This document shows, piece after piece, positions 1-7,902 of a stretch of DNA of 46,417 nucleotides (positions within the stretch are counted from its first letter, which is position 1; every line of letters begins with the position of its first letter). The DNA is from an uncultured Porphyromonadaceae bacterium (GTDB taxonomy: Bacteria; Bacteroidota; Bacteroidia; Bacteroidales; Muribaculaceae), in the NCBI GenBank assembly GCA_948467675.1, contig CAOKFI010000019.1, positions 1-46,417 on the forward strand, read 5' to 3'. The translations under genes and the position numbers were made by a program. The notes below the pieces were generated by a model. That model saw nothing but the letters and a program-made list of their open reading frames with translations. It was not told where the DNA came from and made no database searches.

Positions 1-753
1 GAATGAATACTTTTCCAGAGGAAGTCCTGTGAAGCCGTCTTGAGGTTCTATCTGAATTGTCTTATAAGCGTGCCGAAAGTCGGTATCATCCGAAACAATC
101 GGAAAAGTCGCTGCTGACAGTTCTTCGGCAAGTTCTTTGGTGCAATACTGTCCATACAGTCTTTTCAAGTCTGCCGGTGACGCGCCTACGGCTCTTTCGT
201 TCAGATACAGGGCCATGAAGTCAGCCACTACATAAAAGCCATCAACACCCATATAAACATCGATGACAATGATATTTGATCTGCCGTCGGGTAGAATCTG
301 ATACAGCATATTCCAGCCGTCGTCCGTGTCGGGCAGAACGCAACCAAACGACAAATAGATAGCGGAGTCAGAGGCCCAAAAGACTTCGCCACCCCACTGC
401 ATCATATATTCACCCTCGTTACCGACCAAATCTTTCGTGCGTATTTCTTTACCTGAGTAAACGACCTTATTGTCGTAAGACAGGGTCAGAAATACAGACG
501 AATCCTTTACAGCCCAGTCGTGTCTTCCAACGGTGACATCATTGGAGTCTTTTAATGCTTTTATAGTCCAGTGTCCTATAACCGTATCTTCGACGACCCT
601 GCCTCTGATAATCTGAGGAACGGTTGCAACGATGGAATCCTCTACCGTTTGCCGCTGTTGCACAGCATTGTCGGTCTTGCTCTGTCCTGTACATGCCTCC
701 AGCAACACAGATACTGTGACCGCAAAAATAATTGTACTAATCAGATTTTTCAT
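1..753 (-). CDS. Putative lipoprotein, 3' end beyond window
   Basis: Reading leftward from the ATG at 753, the frame stays open for 251 codons to the window edge, so the C-terminus is missing. The first 21 residues form a signal peptide ending in LLEAC, a plausible lipobox with Cys21 as the lipidated residue, although Glu before the Ala is unusual. The mature part is polar and beta-rich, with stretches such as GHWTIKALKDSN and GGEVFWASDSAIYLSFG. Its last visible part (DLKRLYGQYCTKELAEELS) faintly recalls DUF3828-type proteins, which I could not verify. It is the last visible gene of a leftward run of six hypothetical genes and lies 46 bp after the stop of its neighbour. No specific function can be assigned; an outer-membrane or periplasmic lipoprotein is the likely location. 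Confidence 0.75.
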   Translation of the reverse strand, partial: MKNLISTIIFAVTVSVLLEACTGQSKTDNAVQQRQTVEDSIVATVPQIIRGRVVEDTVIGHWTIKALKDSNDVTVGRHDWAVKDSSVFLTLSYDNKVVYSGKEIRTKDLVGNEGEYMMQWGGEVFWASDSAIYLSFGCVLPDTDDGWNMLYQILPDGRSNIIVIDVYMGVDGFYVVADFMALYLNERAVGASPADLKRLYGQYCTKELAEELSAATFPIVSDDTDFRHAYKTIQIEPQDGFTGLPLEKYSF

Positions 754-799
754 AACCCATGGTTTGTATTTAATGCCACATGAATATTTCCGGAATCAC

Positions 800-1525
800 T
801 TATCGGTCTGCTTCGTATACCAGCCGATCGTTCTCTTTATAGTTCCAGAACTTGCGATAGCAGTTGCCTTCGCCATCGTAATATTTCCACACGCCGAATT
901 CTTTCAAATATTCAGGGAGTACATTAGGGTAAAAAGTGACCCAACCCTCCATCCGCAATGTATCGGCCGTATAATATCGCAGATATGCCGATGAATCGAC
1001 TTTCAACTCAAAGTCACAATCCAGAATCGAGATAACGTCATCATTACTTTTAAGGCTGTCGATTTCAATACGCATATTCTCACGCGGCGCGTAATATGCG
1101 TTGTAGATTCCTCGGATTGTATCTATATTTATCGGTGGCTCAAACTCAAAGTACACCTCATCATACCATTTTCGCGCCTCTGATGAATACTGCCAACACT
1201 TGCCTGACAAATCCCAGTACTCCAACACATACTCGTTATCAGCCATTCTAATCATCCATAGGCTATTGCCGTAATGCTCGTATATTCCCGGTGTCTGTTC
1301 AAATCCCAACTCCGACAATGATTCCGGGAGTTTGCCTGTACGATCAATATAGCCGTCTATTTTTCTGACGATCTCCTTCCGGTTCCATTTGTCATGCAAT
1401 CGTCTACCCTCATCAACTGTCACACCGGATGGGCCAAACATTTCAACCAAATAGCAGACAGCCAATAAGCCGCACGTAAACAACAGGCCTATGACCACAA
1501 TCACATATTGCCGTTTCCGGTTCAT
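800..1525 (-). CDS. Membrane-anchored hypothetical protein (241 aa)
   Basis: I do not recognise this family. The ATG at 1525 overlaps the stop of the upstream small membrane protein as ATGA and sits 6 nt after an AAAGGAGG Shine-Dalgarno sequence, so I prefer it over an upstream in-frame extension. The N-terminus MNRKRQY is basic and is followed by one hydrophobic helix (about residues 8-27), predicting a periplasm-facing protein with a single anchor. The stretch TGKLPESLSELGF resembles the segment after the helix in pseudopilin-like proteins; that is a weak hint only. The rest is rich in Tyr, Trp and acidic residues. It forms a coupled pair with the small two-helix protein at 1522-1761, just as the unrelated protein at 1754-2485 pairs with that protein's paralogue. 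Confidence 0.75.
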   Translation of the reverse strand: MNRKRQYVIVVIGLLFTCGLLAVCYLVEMFGPSGVTVDEGRRLHDKWNRKEIVRKIDGYIDRTGKLPESLSELGFEQTPGIYEHYGNSLWMIRMADNEYVLEYWDLSGKCWQYSSEARKWYDEVYFEFEPPINIDTIRGIYNAYYAPRENMRIEIDSLKSNDDVISILDCDFELKVDSSAYLRYYTADTLRMEGWVTFYPNVLPEYLKEFGVWKYYDGEGNCYRKFWNYKENDRLVYEADR

Positions 1526-1549
1526 CGCTTGCCTCCTTTCCGCCAAAGG
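1516..1549. repeat. 34-bp direct repeat, copy 1
   Basis: A 34-bp stretch identical to 2476-2509. It spans the last codons of the small membrane protein, the coupled ATGA and the first codons (MNR) of the next gene. Similarity continues with a few mismatches to about 1579, through the second helix of the membrane protein. It marks one junction of a tandem cassette duplication. Confidence 0.9.
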
Positions 1550-1761
1550 TATATGAACAGAGCAAGTGCAATGAAATAGTTTAGCCAAAGGGCTATCGAC
1601 AATGAATCAATCCTCAGATACATTCTGCCTATCACTTCAGAAATATTGCATGGTTCTATGATATATTTCAAGTCAATATACGCATTAAGGCATAGTAGCA
1701 ATTCGTAAATACCAATTGCTACAAAACCAATAACGCCTGTTATCTTCTGCCACTTATTCAT
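1522..1761 (-). CDS. Small two-helix membrane protein, copy B
   Basis: A 79-residue protein with an N-terminal hydrophobic helix starting MNKWQKITGVIGF and a C-terminal helix ending YFIALALFIYLWRKGGKR. Both ends match the equally long paralogue at 2482-2721, while the middle differs. I use the ATG at 1761 rather than 1767 because it gives the same length and the same MN[K/R]WQKI start as the paralogue. It overlaps the end of the upstream gene by 8 bp. The final codons WRKGGKR contain AAAGGAGG on the coding strand, which serves the next gene's ATG in the ATGA overlap. The WRKGGKR tail may therefore be conserved partly for its RNA sequence. Function is unknown; an inner-membrane partner of the downstream protein is an inference from coupling. 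Confidence 0.75.
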   Translation of the reverse strand: MNKWQKITGVIGFVAIGIYELLLCLNAYIDLKYIIEPCNISEVIGRMYLRIDSLSIALWLNYFIALALFIYLWRKGGKR

Positions 1762-2485
1762 AGTCATAACGTGAAGTGTATGATTGGTATTGGATGTTGT
1801 TCATTTTCAGATATTCCTCAAAGTTTTTATAAAGACGGAAACTTTGGAGATAATCTTTGTATGCCGGATAATATCTACGGCAATCGTTAATTAGAGTTTC
1901 ACAAAGCGGCATGTCTAATCTTTTTGATAGACACTCAAATTCATCTATATCTTTCAGCATTGCCGGAATATCCGTTATACCTGCTCCATTCATGCCATTT
2001 AATATGCCCGTCGGCATTTCATGGATGGAAAACTCAAGAATAGACTTGAGTGCATGATATTTGTATCTAAGCGCATCAACATTATCCTCATCATGTTCAA
2101 GCAGCATATCTGCAAGTTGAAACGGCTCGTATTTATATTTACAAAACTTACAGAATAGTTCAAGCGGACTATTGGTGTTCAGATAAGAATCCTCATGACC
2201 GCAAAAACAATGGAACAAGAATTTTAGCCCCTCAAAACCGCCATTCTCCAAATCTATGGCAATTTGAGGACATATAACCTTGTTGATAAACTGATGGTTC
2301 CAACAAATTTTACTATGCTTAGTCCAAAAAACTTGAATTTCTCCGATGGAAATATGCTCATTGTCATACTCTTTTTTCTCCCATTCAGAGAGCATTGCAT
2401 GTCGTTGTTTCCTTTCCGGCTTGCTTAGCCCATCTTCTCGAAAGTTGCTGCAAATTGCAAGATAATCATATAATATCCGGTTCAT
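1754..2485 (-). CDS. Hypothetical soluble protein (243 aa)
   Basis: I do not recognise this protein. The start at 2485 overlaps the stop of copy A of the small membrane protein (ATGA) and follows the same AAAGGAGG at 6 nt, so an upstream extension is unlikely. There is no signal peptide or membrane segment, suggesting a cytoplasmic protein. It is rich in Cys, His, Tyr and Trp, with a Cys/His cluster around LFHCFCGHEDS and LFCKFCKYKYEP that could bind metal or be structural. The coding DNA is visibly more AT-rich than the housekeeping genes further right, in keeping with acquired DNA. Its position is equivalent to that of the unrelated 241-residue protein downstream, each placed behind one small two-helix protein. 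Size and setting would suit an immunity-type or regulatory partner, but nothing in the sequence proves it. Confidence 0.75.
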   Translation of the reverse strand: MNRILYDYLAICSNFREDGLSKPERKQRHAMLSEWEKKEYDNEHISIGEIQVFWTKHSKICWNHQFINKVICPQIAIDLENGGFEGLKFLFHCFCGHEDSYLNTNSPLELFCKFCKYKYEPFQLADMLLEHDEDNVDALRYKYHALKSILEFSIHEMPTGILNGMNGAGITDIPAMLKDIDEFECLSKRLDMPLCETLINDCRRYYPAYKDYLQSFRLYKNFEEYLKMNNIQYQSYTSRYDYE

Positions 2486-2509
2486 CGCTTGCCTCCTTTC
2501 CGCCAAAGG
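2476..2509. repeat. 34-bp direct repeat, copy 2
   Basis: Second identical copy of the 34-bp junction repeat, 960 bp from the first. Both copies include the complement of the Shine-Dalgarno sequence and the gene overlap. Recombination between them would delete one partner gene and one small membrane protein while leaving an intact fusion of the remaining pair. Confidence 0.9.
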
Positions 2510-2721
2510 CAAATGAATAGAGCAAGAGCAATGAAATACAGACTGACAGATGTGCATTCCAATATGATAAAGAAGGGATGTGCATTCCAAAATCCCCGAT
2601 TTGCATCGCAGATGATGTCATACCACATATAGGCAAGCTCAATTTCCAATATTGAATATGCCAATAATGCGCCAATTAAACCGAAAGCGATTACGCCTAT
2701 TATTTTCTGCCACCTATTCAT
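2482..2721 (-). CDS. Small two-helix membrane protein, copy A
   Basis: A 79-residue protein starting MNRWQKIIGVIAFGLIG and ending YFIALALFICLWRKGGKR, with two hydrophobic helices flanking a variable middle of about 30 residues containing Trp, Tyr and Cys. It is a paralogue of the protein at 1522-1761: the ends match closely and the middle does not. The start lies 3 bp after the stop of the upstream secreted protein, and its own stop overlaps the next start as ATGA. The Shine-Dalgarno-like AAAGGAGG for the next gene lies within its WRKGGKR codons. Both helices are short enough for a small inner-membrane protein with both ends on the same side. Function is unknown. Confidence 0.75.
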   Translation of the reverse strand: MNRWQKIIGVIAFGLIGALLAYSILEIELAYMWYDIICDANRGFWNAHPFFIILECTSVSLYFIALALFICLWRKGGKR

Positions 2722-2724
2722 AGC

Positions 2725-3495
2725 TCATCTGAGTAGATTAATGGATTCGACAACGCAATACGGATAAGGTATTGTCTTTCGGGAGTAGTGAAACACTTTC
2801 GGGTTAAATACCCGGATTGTTACCTCAATCAGTTCATTTTCTGCCGGAGTTTTCTCAATATCGTTATTACAGGATAACGGAATGTAATACTTGTTTCCAC
2901 GATACAGGAATTCAAGTGATGTCGATGAGGTGCAGCCAATCAGTTCATTTATAACTATTTCGTCTTTGTCGCTCTGCTCTACAGCTTTGCCTAATGCTAT
3001 ATATATAACCGGTAGCGTTATGGTAGCTACTCCGTTTTCGTCATACTTCATTTCCTTGAAGGCTTCGGTACCATATTTATCAACTCCCGGTACGTCTTTT
3101 CTGATGTACTTCCTCCATTCACTGCCATAATTTGCAGTGAGATAATCCATAATGACGGTGTTGTATTCGGACATTTGTCTATCGGAACAATATGCCATGC
3201 ACCCGAAGTCTTCGTAATCAACTCCAAATTTTCTGGTGAATTGCTCTTGCCCAACATACACAACCGGAGCAATACCTCCCTGCAATAATAGTTTCGCTTC
3301 ACCGGATTGCCATTTATCCTTCGCAATCTTGGCAGAATAAGCGTCATAGTTCCATCCAAAATGACGCTCCGTTTCAGAAATTATAGAGTCAAGTTCAGAT
3401 TGTTTTTTGCAATCAGTTAACTGACTTTGCGCCCATAGGTTACAGGAAAGAGCAAAGCCAACACACAAAACCAATATTTTAGAGAGAGTAGCCAT
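2725..3495 (-). CDS. Exported hypothetical protein (256 aa)
   Basis: Starts at the ATG at 3495 (an in-frame TTG at 3501 is less likely). The first 24 residues, MATLSKILVLCVGFALSCNLWAQS, form a signal peptide. Cleavage after WAQ is plausible, and ALSC could alternatively act as a weak lipobox. The mature protein is polar and carries blocks such as DYLTANYGSEWRKYIRKDVPGV, with several cysteines including ELIGCTSS, which would suit disulfides in the periplasm. I do not recognise the family. It is the first gene of the leftward run and has a -7 element almost abutting its start codon. Confidence 0.75.
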   Translation of the reverse strand: MATLSKILVLCVGFALSCNLWAQSQLTDCKKQSELDSIISETERHFGWNYDAYSAKIAKDKWQSGEAKLLLQGGIAPVVYVGQEQFTRKFGVDYEDFGCMAYCSDRQMSEYNTVIMDYLTANYGSEWRKYIRKDVPGVDKYGTEAFKEMKYDENGVATITLPVIYIALGKAVEQSDKDEIVINELIGCTSSTSLEFLYRGNKYYIPLSCNNDIEKTPAENELIEVTIRVFNPKVFHYSRKTIPYPYCVVESINLLR

Positions 3496-3498
3496 ACG

Positions 3499-3522
3499 CA
3501 AAACTACGAAATATTTTTCGTA
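3499..3522 (-). promoter_or_regulatory. -7 element with overlapping palindrome
   Basis: On the minus strand, TAGTTTTG at 3506-3499 matches the Bacteroidota -7 consensus TAnnTTTG and ends only 3 nt before the ATG at 3495, implying a leaderless or nearly leaderless mRNA. A perfect inverted repeat, TACGAAA-TATT-TTTCGTA (3505-3522), overlaps it and could be an operator. No good -33 TTTG is seen at the right distance. Confidence 0.4.
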
Positions 3523-3628
3523 ATACGGTGATAATCGGGAAAGAAATAATATTTACACGCAAGTTACCGCAACACGTTGGCTACAGTCTTCCACCACTCG
3601 CGCGAGACTTTTCGGAACAGACTGCCTG

Positions 3629-5728
3629 CTACTTCAAGATGGCGGAATGTGCAGATGATCCTTGTTTCATCTCATTGTTATGCCCAACCTTTTTCCCATA
3701 GTCGAAAATATAGGTAGCTGTCACGGCGAATTTCATATGTTGTGACGGAGAGTACACCTTGCTTGACCTATTGTAATATTCGGATCGTAGAATCTCGCGA
3801 TTTGCGCGCCAGTCCGACCGTAAGAAGTTGGAAGCCGAAATTCCGATATTCCACGACCCGTTGCCCCACCCGGCCTGCAACTGATATTGTGACGGTGTCT
3901 TGCTTTCCACACCACTGTTCTCATCCGGATAATGGCTTGGTGTGCCATACCAGCCCATAACATAGAAGCGGCCAAAATAATATGTCAACTGAGCGGTACA
4001 AGTCAGTTCATTACGGCGCATTGCAAAAACACCGGTTGTCTTTCGCAACCATAACTGAGGATTTACTCTCGCCGTAAGTTTTCCGCCAAAGAATTTCGCT
4101 GTGGCATTCAGTCCTATCATTGTGTTCGTATAGTCGCCATCGTTAGTATAGCAACGGAGCATCGTTCCGCCGGGACCTTCCGGAAGATAGCCCGCAACAC
4201 GCCTGTCAGTCATATTGTAATGGAATCCGGTGAGAGCCACCTGCCATTTATTGGAAGGAAACCATACCCCCTGCAATGCCACTTCATGCGTAGGCGAGTT
4301 CCTTAGATCCGGATTGCCTGCATACCACATAAGCTCATCCTGTTGAAGCATTACCGGACTGGTTGACGAAGCCGTCGGGAATGTCTCATAATACTCGTAT
4401 GAAGCAAGCAGTTGAGACTTATGTGTAGGCGAATAAACCACCTCTGCATTGACGCGGGGATAGGATGTTTTTATTCGGTAGTCACTTATTGTGTTTGTCT
4501 GCCATGTCCATCCCAGATTCAAATGAGCGTTCCATTGATCTGTATTAAAATCATACGAAGCGCCGGCCTGATATCCTCCAATTCCGTATGTCTGCCGCGA
4601 TGACGAACTTCCGGCATAATTGATCCTGTTATTGCGCCACATTCCTACCGAATATACCCGGATTGAATGTAAATCATTTATCTGCCAATATAGATTCGGA
4701 TTCACCGTGCCAAAACACGATCGTTCGTGCGCGTTGTTAGAAATAGAAAAGTCACCTGCCCCACAATATAAGGAGTTCACATCATTACTGCCGTATTCAA
4801 ATCTTGTTCCGACGTTGAGAGTCAGACCTTTTGGCAGCATAACGATATATTGACCGCTATACCCCGCTGTAATATTGCTGCTTGACGATATTGAATGCGT
4901 CTTTACACTTTCTGACAGACCGCTGTCATATATGAGATTGTTTGTTGTCTTGCTTTCAGGAGCCGATATATAGTTCAGGCTTATCCGATTATTGATTTGA
5001 AATTTGTCACTATCGTATATGGCCCGGAATGACACATCGTTGGTATTGTTGTGTGTGGTCTCCGTTGTATTGTCATTCAATCTGCCTATATTTGCCGGAC
5101 CATTACCGAAAAGATCGGTAAACCGCATATCTTCAACGATCTCACTTCCGGCATTTCCAATCACATCATACTGCCCGCCGACATAAATATCGTAACTCAT
5201 AGCCTTGTACTTCATTCTGGAATAGACTGAAGCGTCAGTCTTTATCACCCCAAGACTCTGCGTCGCATCTATTTTGGTGTAACCGCCCCATTCATATTTC
5301 TGCATGATGAAATTAATCACATATCTTTTGCCTGAGAACCTCGGATCAGAAGGACTGTTGTAGTATTCGACCCTTTTCACATCGCGCGGTCTTAATCCCG
5401 AGATATCCTCTGACGAGGCTTCTGTATAGTCAATGAAAATGGATACCGGCTGGCCGGCAACCGTCTTTACCGATTCAGCAACCGGATCAATGGATAACTG
5501 CGGTATTGACATCAGATTCAGCAGCGATATAGCATCTTTTGCCACATCCTTTTGTCGTGCGGCCGGTATGTAGGCCGCTACCTGCGCCGTCGCATTCTGC
5601 ATTTGGGCCTCAACTACCACCTCGTCAAGCGCCATCGAGGCCAGAGAGTCGGCAATTTCATCCTGTTGTTTGGCATAAGCCGGAGTGCTCATCATGAGAC
5701 CTAATAATATCGATATACTTGCTTTCAT
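3629..5728 (-). CDS. TonB-dependent-receptor-like outer-membrane barrel
   Basis: A 699-residue protein with a signal peptide (about residues 1-19, ending AYA). It is followed by the LDEVVVEA motif that precedes the plug in many Bacteroidota TonB-dependent proteins. A plug-like region (about 50-140, with RPRDVKRVEYYNSPSDPRF) leads into a long beta-barrel of alternating aromatic and polar strands. There is no carboxypeptidase-regulatory-like N-terminal domain and no SusD partner, so it is not a classical glycan utilisation pair. It belongs with the 'outer membrane beta-barrel family' proteins whose substrates are mostly unknown. The gene is divergent from the kinase/regulator pair at 5856-7845, which probably controls it. 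The ATG at 5728 follows a -7 element at 5758-5751 by about 22 nt. Confidence 0.85.
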   Translation of the reverse strand: MKASISILLGLMMSTPAYAKQQDEIADSLASMALDEVVVEAQMQNATAQVAAYIPAARQKDVAKDAISLLNLMSIPQLSIDPVAESVKTVAGQPVSIFIDYTEASSEDISGLRPRDVKRVEYYNSPSDPRFSGKRYVINFIMQKYEWGGYTKIDATQSLGVIKTDASVYSRMKYKAMSYDIYVGGQYDVIGNAGSEIVEDMRFTDLFGNGPANIGRLNDNTTETTHNNTNDVSFRAIYDSDKFQINNRISLNYISAPESKTTNNLIYDSGLSESVKTHSISSSSNITAGYSGQYIVMLPKGLTLNVGTRFEYGSNDVNSLYCGAGDFSISNNAHERSCFGTVNPNLYWQINDLHSIRVYSVGMWRNNRINYAGSSSSRQTYGIGGYQAGASYDFNTDQWNAHLNLGWTWQTNTISDYRIKTSYPRVNAEVVYSPTHKSQLLASYEYYETFPTASSTSPVMLQQDELMWYAGNPDLRNSPTHEVALQGVWFPSNKWQVALTGFHYNMTDRRVAGYLPEGPGGTMLRCYTNDGDYTNTMIGLNATAKFFGGKLTARVNPQLWLRKTTGVFAMRRNELTCTAQLTYYFGRFYVMGWYGTPSHYPDENSGVESKTPSQYQLQAGWGNGSWNIGISASNFLRSDWRANREILRSEYYNRSSKVYSPSQHMKFAVTATYIFDYGKKVGHNNEMKQGSSAHSAILK

Positions 5729-5750
5729 TTTACTCGTTTTTATTTGAGTG

Positions 5751-5758
5751 CAAAATTA
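5751..5758 (-). promoter_or_regulatory. -7 element of the barrel gene
   Basis: TAATTTTG on the minus strand matches TAnnTTTG. No TTTG occurs at the usual -33 distance. Instead the first AGTCTT repeat (5778-5783) starts 20 bp upstream, as would be expected of an activator-dependent promoter. Confidence 0.5.
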
Positions 5759-5777
5759 CCGGCACCTCTACGGAATG

Positions 5778-5816
5778 AGTCTTTGCTATGCCTCATTTAG
5801 TCTTAGTTAGTCTTTG
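5778..5816. promoter_or_regulatory. Phased AGTCTT repeats, putative OmpR-type operator
   Basis: AGTCTT occurs at 5778-5783, 5799-5804 and 5809-5814, spaced 21 and 10 bp apart and thus on the same helix face. The last two sit in a 10-bp tandem TTAGTCTTAG/TTAGTCTTTG. OmpR-family regulators bind such direct repeats. The site lies between the barrel gene and the kinase/regulator genes. The AGTCTTTG copies also partly resemble a -7 element for the rightward genes. Confidence 0.5.
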
Positions 5817-5855
5817 CTGGAGAAATATTTTAGAAAATTCTTCGCAAATTTGCGT

Positions 5856-7172
5856 ATGAAAAAATTTAAAGCCATAACCATTACAGGACTAAGCGCCATA
5901 ACCATATTGATAGCTGCCAATATCTGGTATCTTCGTGGATTATATGAGTCCTATAAAGAAAAATATATCGAACAGGTCGAAAGTTGTGTTCGTCAGGCTG
6001 ACATCATTTCATGGATCAAGATAATGAATTCCACTTTTGGAGTGGATGATTCACACATGACTCTCAGCCTGACATTAAGCGGCGATTCCACAAAGACGGA
6101 ATGGTATGATTATCCTGATGTCGACAGACGGATGGTAGAAGAACTGATCTCGGCATTTGCCTATCAGGGAGAGTATGACGAGAAGATGACAGGAAAGAAC
6201 TACACTGTCATTGACGATGTTTTCAGAAAACAACTCGACAACGCCGGTCTTCATCCTGGATTCGCGGTTATTCTGCCTCCGGACTCCACTCTTTCCGACG
6301 ACTCCGGTCTTTGGAAGATCAGATTCACAATCGACCAAGGCAACACCCATCTGTATAATGTGTACATATCATCTCTTGGCAATGAAGTACTTAAACAAAT
6401 GTCCGGGATCATCGCAACGTCGGCGTCAATACTTATATTGATGAGCTTTCTTATCGGGTATCTGCTTCGCTGGGTGGGACGTTTACGCACGATTGAGCAA
6501 ATGAAGGATGACTTCACACATAATATGACGCATGAGCTGAAAACTCCGGTGGCTGTAGCTTACTCGGCAGCTGATTCAATGCTCCGCTACTATGACCATA
6601 GCGACGAGGAACGGAACAAACAGTTTCTCAAAATCATAATGCAGCGATTGGGTTTCCTGTCGGGAATGATCGAGAACATTCTGTCAATGAGTATGGAGCG
6701 GTTCAAGACCATGAAACTCAACATTGAGACTGTCGATATAAAACCGATTGTCAATGAAGTGTCGGGTATGATGAAACTGAAAGCCGACAAGCCGGTAAAG
6801 ATTAATATAGACATTCCTGAAAACATTTCCGTTCAGGCTGATTCATTGCATTTTGGCAACATCATGTCAAATCTTATAGACAACGCCGTCAAATATTCGG
6901 GAGATTCGGTAAACATTACCATTAAAGCGGATACCAGATCCATAGCCATAGCCGATGACGGCATGGGAATCGATAAAGCCGATCTCCCATATATATTCGA
7001 TAAATTCTATCGTGTGGTTTCCGGCAACCGTTACGAGGTTGGAGGCTACGGACTCGGCCTTTACTATGTCAGGCAGATTGTTGCATTGCATGGCTGGAGC
7101 ATCGACGTTTCAAGCAAACCGGGACACGGTACGGAATTCACCATAAAATTCAAAGGCAATGAAGAAGGATAA
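5856..7172 (+). CDS. Sensor histidine kinase (HisKA/HATPase)
   Basis: A 438-residue inner-membrane kinase. I start at the ATG at 5856 (MKKFKAITITG); an extension to a TTG is unsupported. Helix 1 spans about residues 7-25. It is followed by a periplasmic sensor of about 160 residues and helix 2 (about 185-205). The dimerisation box NMTHELKTP has His226 as phospho-acceptor. The ATPase domain shows SNLIDNAVKYS (N box), ADDGMGI (G1) and GGYGLGLYYVRQ (G2). The 3' end overlaps the regulator by 14 bp. The pair resembles RprX/RprY-type systems of Bacteroidota. The signal is unknown; the divergent outer-membrane barrel is the likely target. Confidence 0.9.
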   Translation: MKKFKAITITGLSAITILIAANIWYLRGLYESYKEKYIEQVESCVRQADIISWIKIMNSTFGVDDSHMTLSLTLSGDSTKTEWYDYPDVDRRMVEELISAFAYQGEYDEKMTGKNYTVIDDVFRKQLDNAGLHPGFAVILPPDSTLSDDSGLWKIRFTIDQGNTHLYNVYISSLGNEVLKQMSGIIATSASILILMSFLIGYLLRWVGRLRTIEQMKDDFTHNMTHELKTPVAVAYSAADSMLRYYDHSDEERNKQFLKIIMQRLGFLSGMIENILSMSMERFKTMKLNIETVDIKPIVNEVSGMMKLKADKPVKINIDIPENISVQADSLHFGNIMSNLIDNAVKYSGDSVNITIKADTRSIAIADDGMGIDKADLPYIFDKFYRVVSGNRYEVGGYGLGLYYVRQIVALHGWSIDVSSKPGHGTEFTIKFKGNEEG

Positions 7173-7845
7173 AATATTATTGGTTGAGGATGATTCGACT
7201 CTTGCGTTTATAATACAGGATGCCTTTACTCGTGAAGGATTCGATGTCGTGTGTGCGTCAAACGGAGAGGCCGGACTTAAATTGTTTAAAGAAACAGATC
7301 CTGATATTATAGTTGCCGACGTGATGATGCCCAAAATGGATGGATTCGAGATGGTGCGGCTGATACGTCTGACCGCGCCAGCGATACCGGTGCTTTTCCT
7401 CACTGCCAGGACTGCACTCGACGATGTCGTCAAAGGGTTCGAACTCGGAGCCAACGACTATATACGCAAGCCTTTTCAGATTCTTGAACTTATTGTGCGC
7501 ATCAGAGCTTTGTTGAAACGCAACCGTCAGGGAGTAGCAGAAGACAGCAATCTCACTATCGGAGACTGTTATATGGATTTTGCATCTCAGAGCCTCATCG
7601 TCGGGACTGAAACCATTAAGCTGTCACATACAGAGGCCGTGATCATCGACGAATTGTTCCGCCATCCCAATGAAGTTGTCGAGGCCAAGACGCTCATGTA
7701 TCGCATCTGGCAGAATGACGATTACAATAATCTGAACCGCCTTCACGGCTTCATCTATAAACTCCGCAGATACCTGTCGAAGTCAACCGGGCTCGAACTT
7801 CTGAATGTCAGAGGCATCGGCTACAAATTGGCAACGACAACATAA
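7159..7845 (+). CDS. OmpR/PhoB-family response regulator
   Basis: A 228-residue two-domain regulator. The receiver carries the acidic pair Glu10/Asp11/Asp12, phospho-acceptor Asp54 (in IIVADVMMPKMDG), Thr82 and Lys104 (DYIRKPF). A winged-helix DNA-binding domain follows from about residue 130, with the typical LSHTEAVIIDELFRHPNEVV and a C-terminal hairpin around LNVRGIGYKL. Translation is probably coupled to the kinase through the 14-bp overlap. All phosphotransfer residues are present, so it should be a functional partner. The phased AGTCTT repeats upstream of the operon and of the divergent barrel gene are the natural candidate binding site. Confidence 0.92.
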   Translation: MKKDKILLVEDDSTLAFIIQDAFTREGFDVVCASNGEAGLKLFKETDPDIIVADVMMPKMDGFEMVRLIRLTAPAIPVLFLTARTALDDVVKGFELGANDYIRKPFQILELIVRIRALLKRNRQGVAEDSNLTIGDCYMDFASQSLIVGTETIKLSHTEAVIIDELFRHPNEVVEAKTLMYRIWQNDDYNNLNRLHGFIYKLRRYLSKSTGLELLNVRGIGYKLATTT

Positions 7846-7902
7846 ACATTATCAGCACAAAATGCATATAATGCGGCAGTCGTCATCTCCGCTTATGGAG
7901 GA

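Noticed and set aside
1-3495. Accessory block as a phage or IS-derived island
   Set aside because: No integrase, transposase, terminal repeat or tRNA junction is visible within the window; only base composition and unknown genes suggest transfer.
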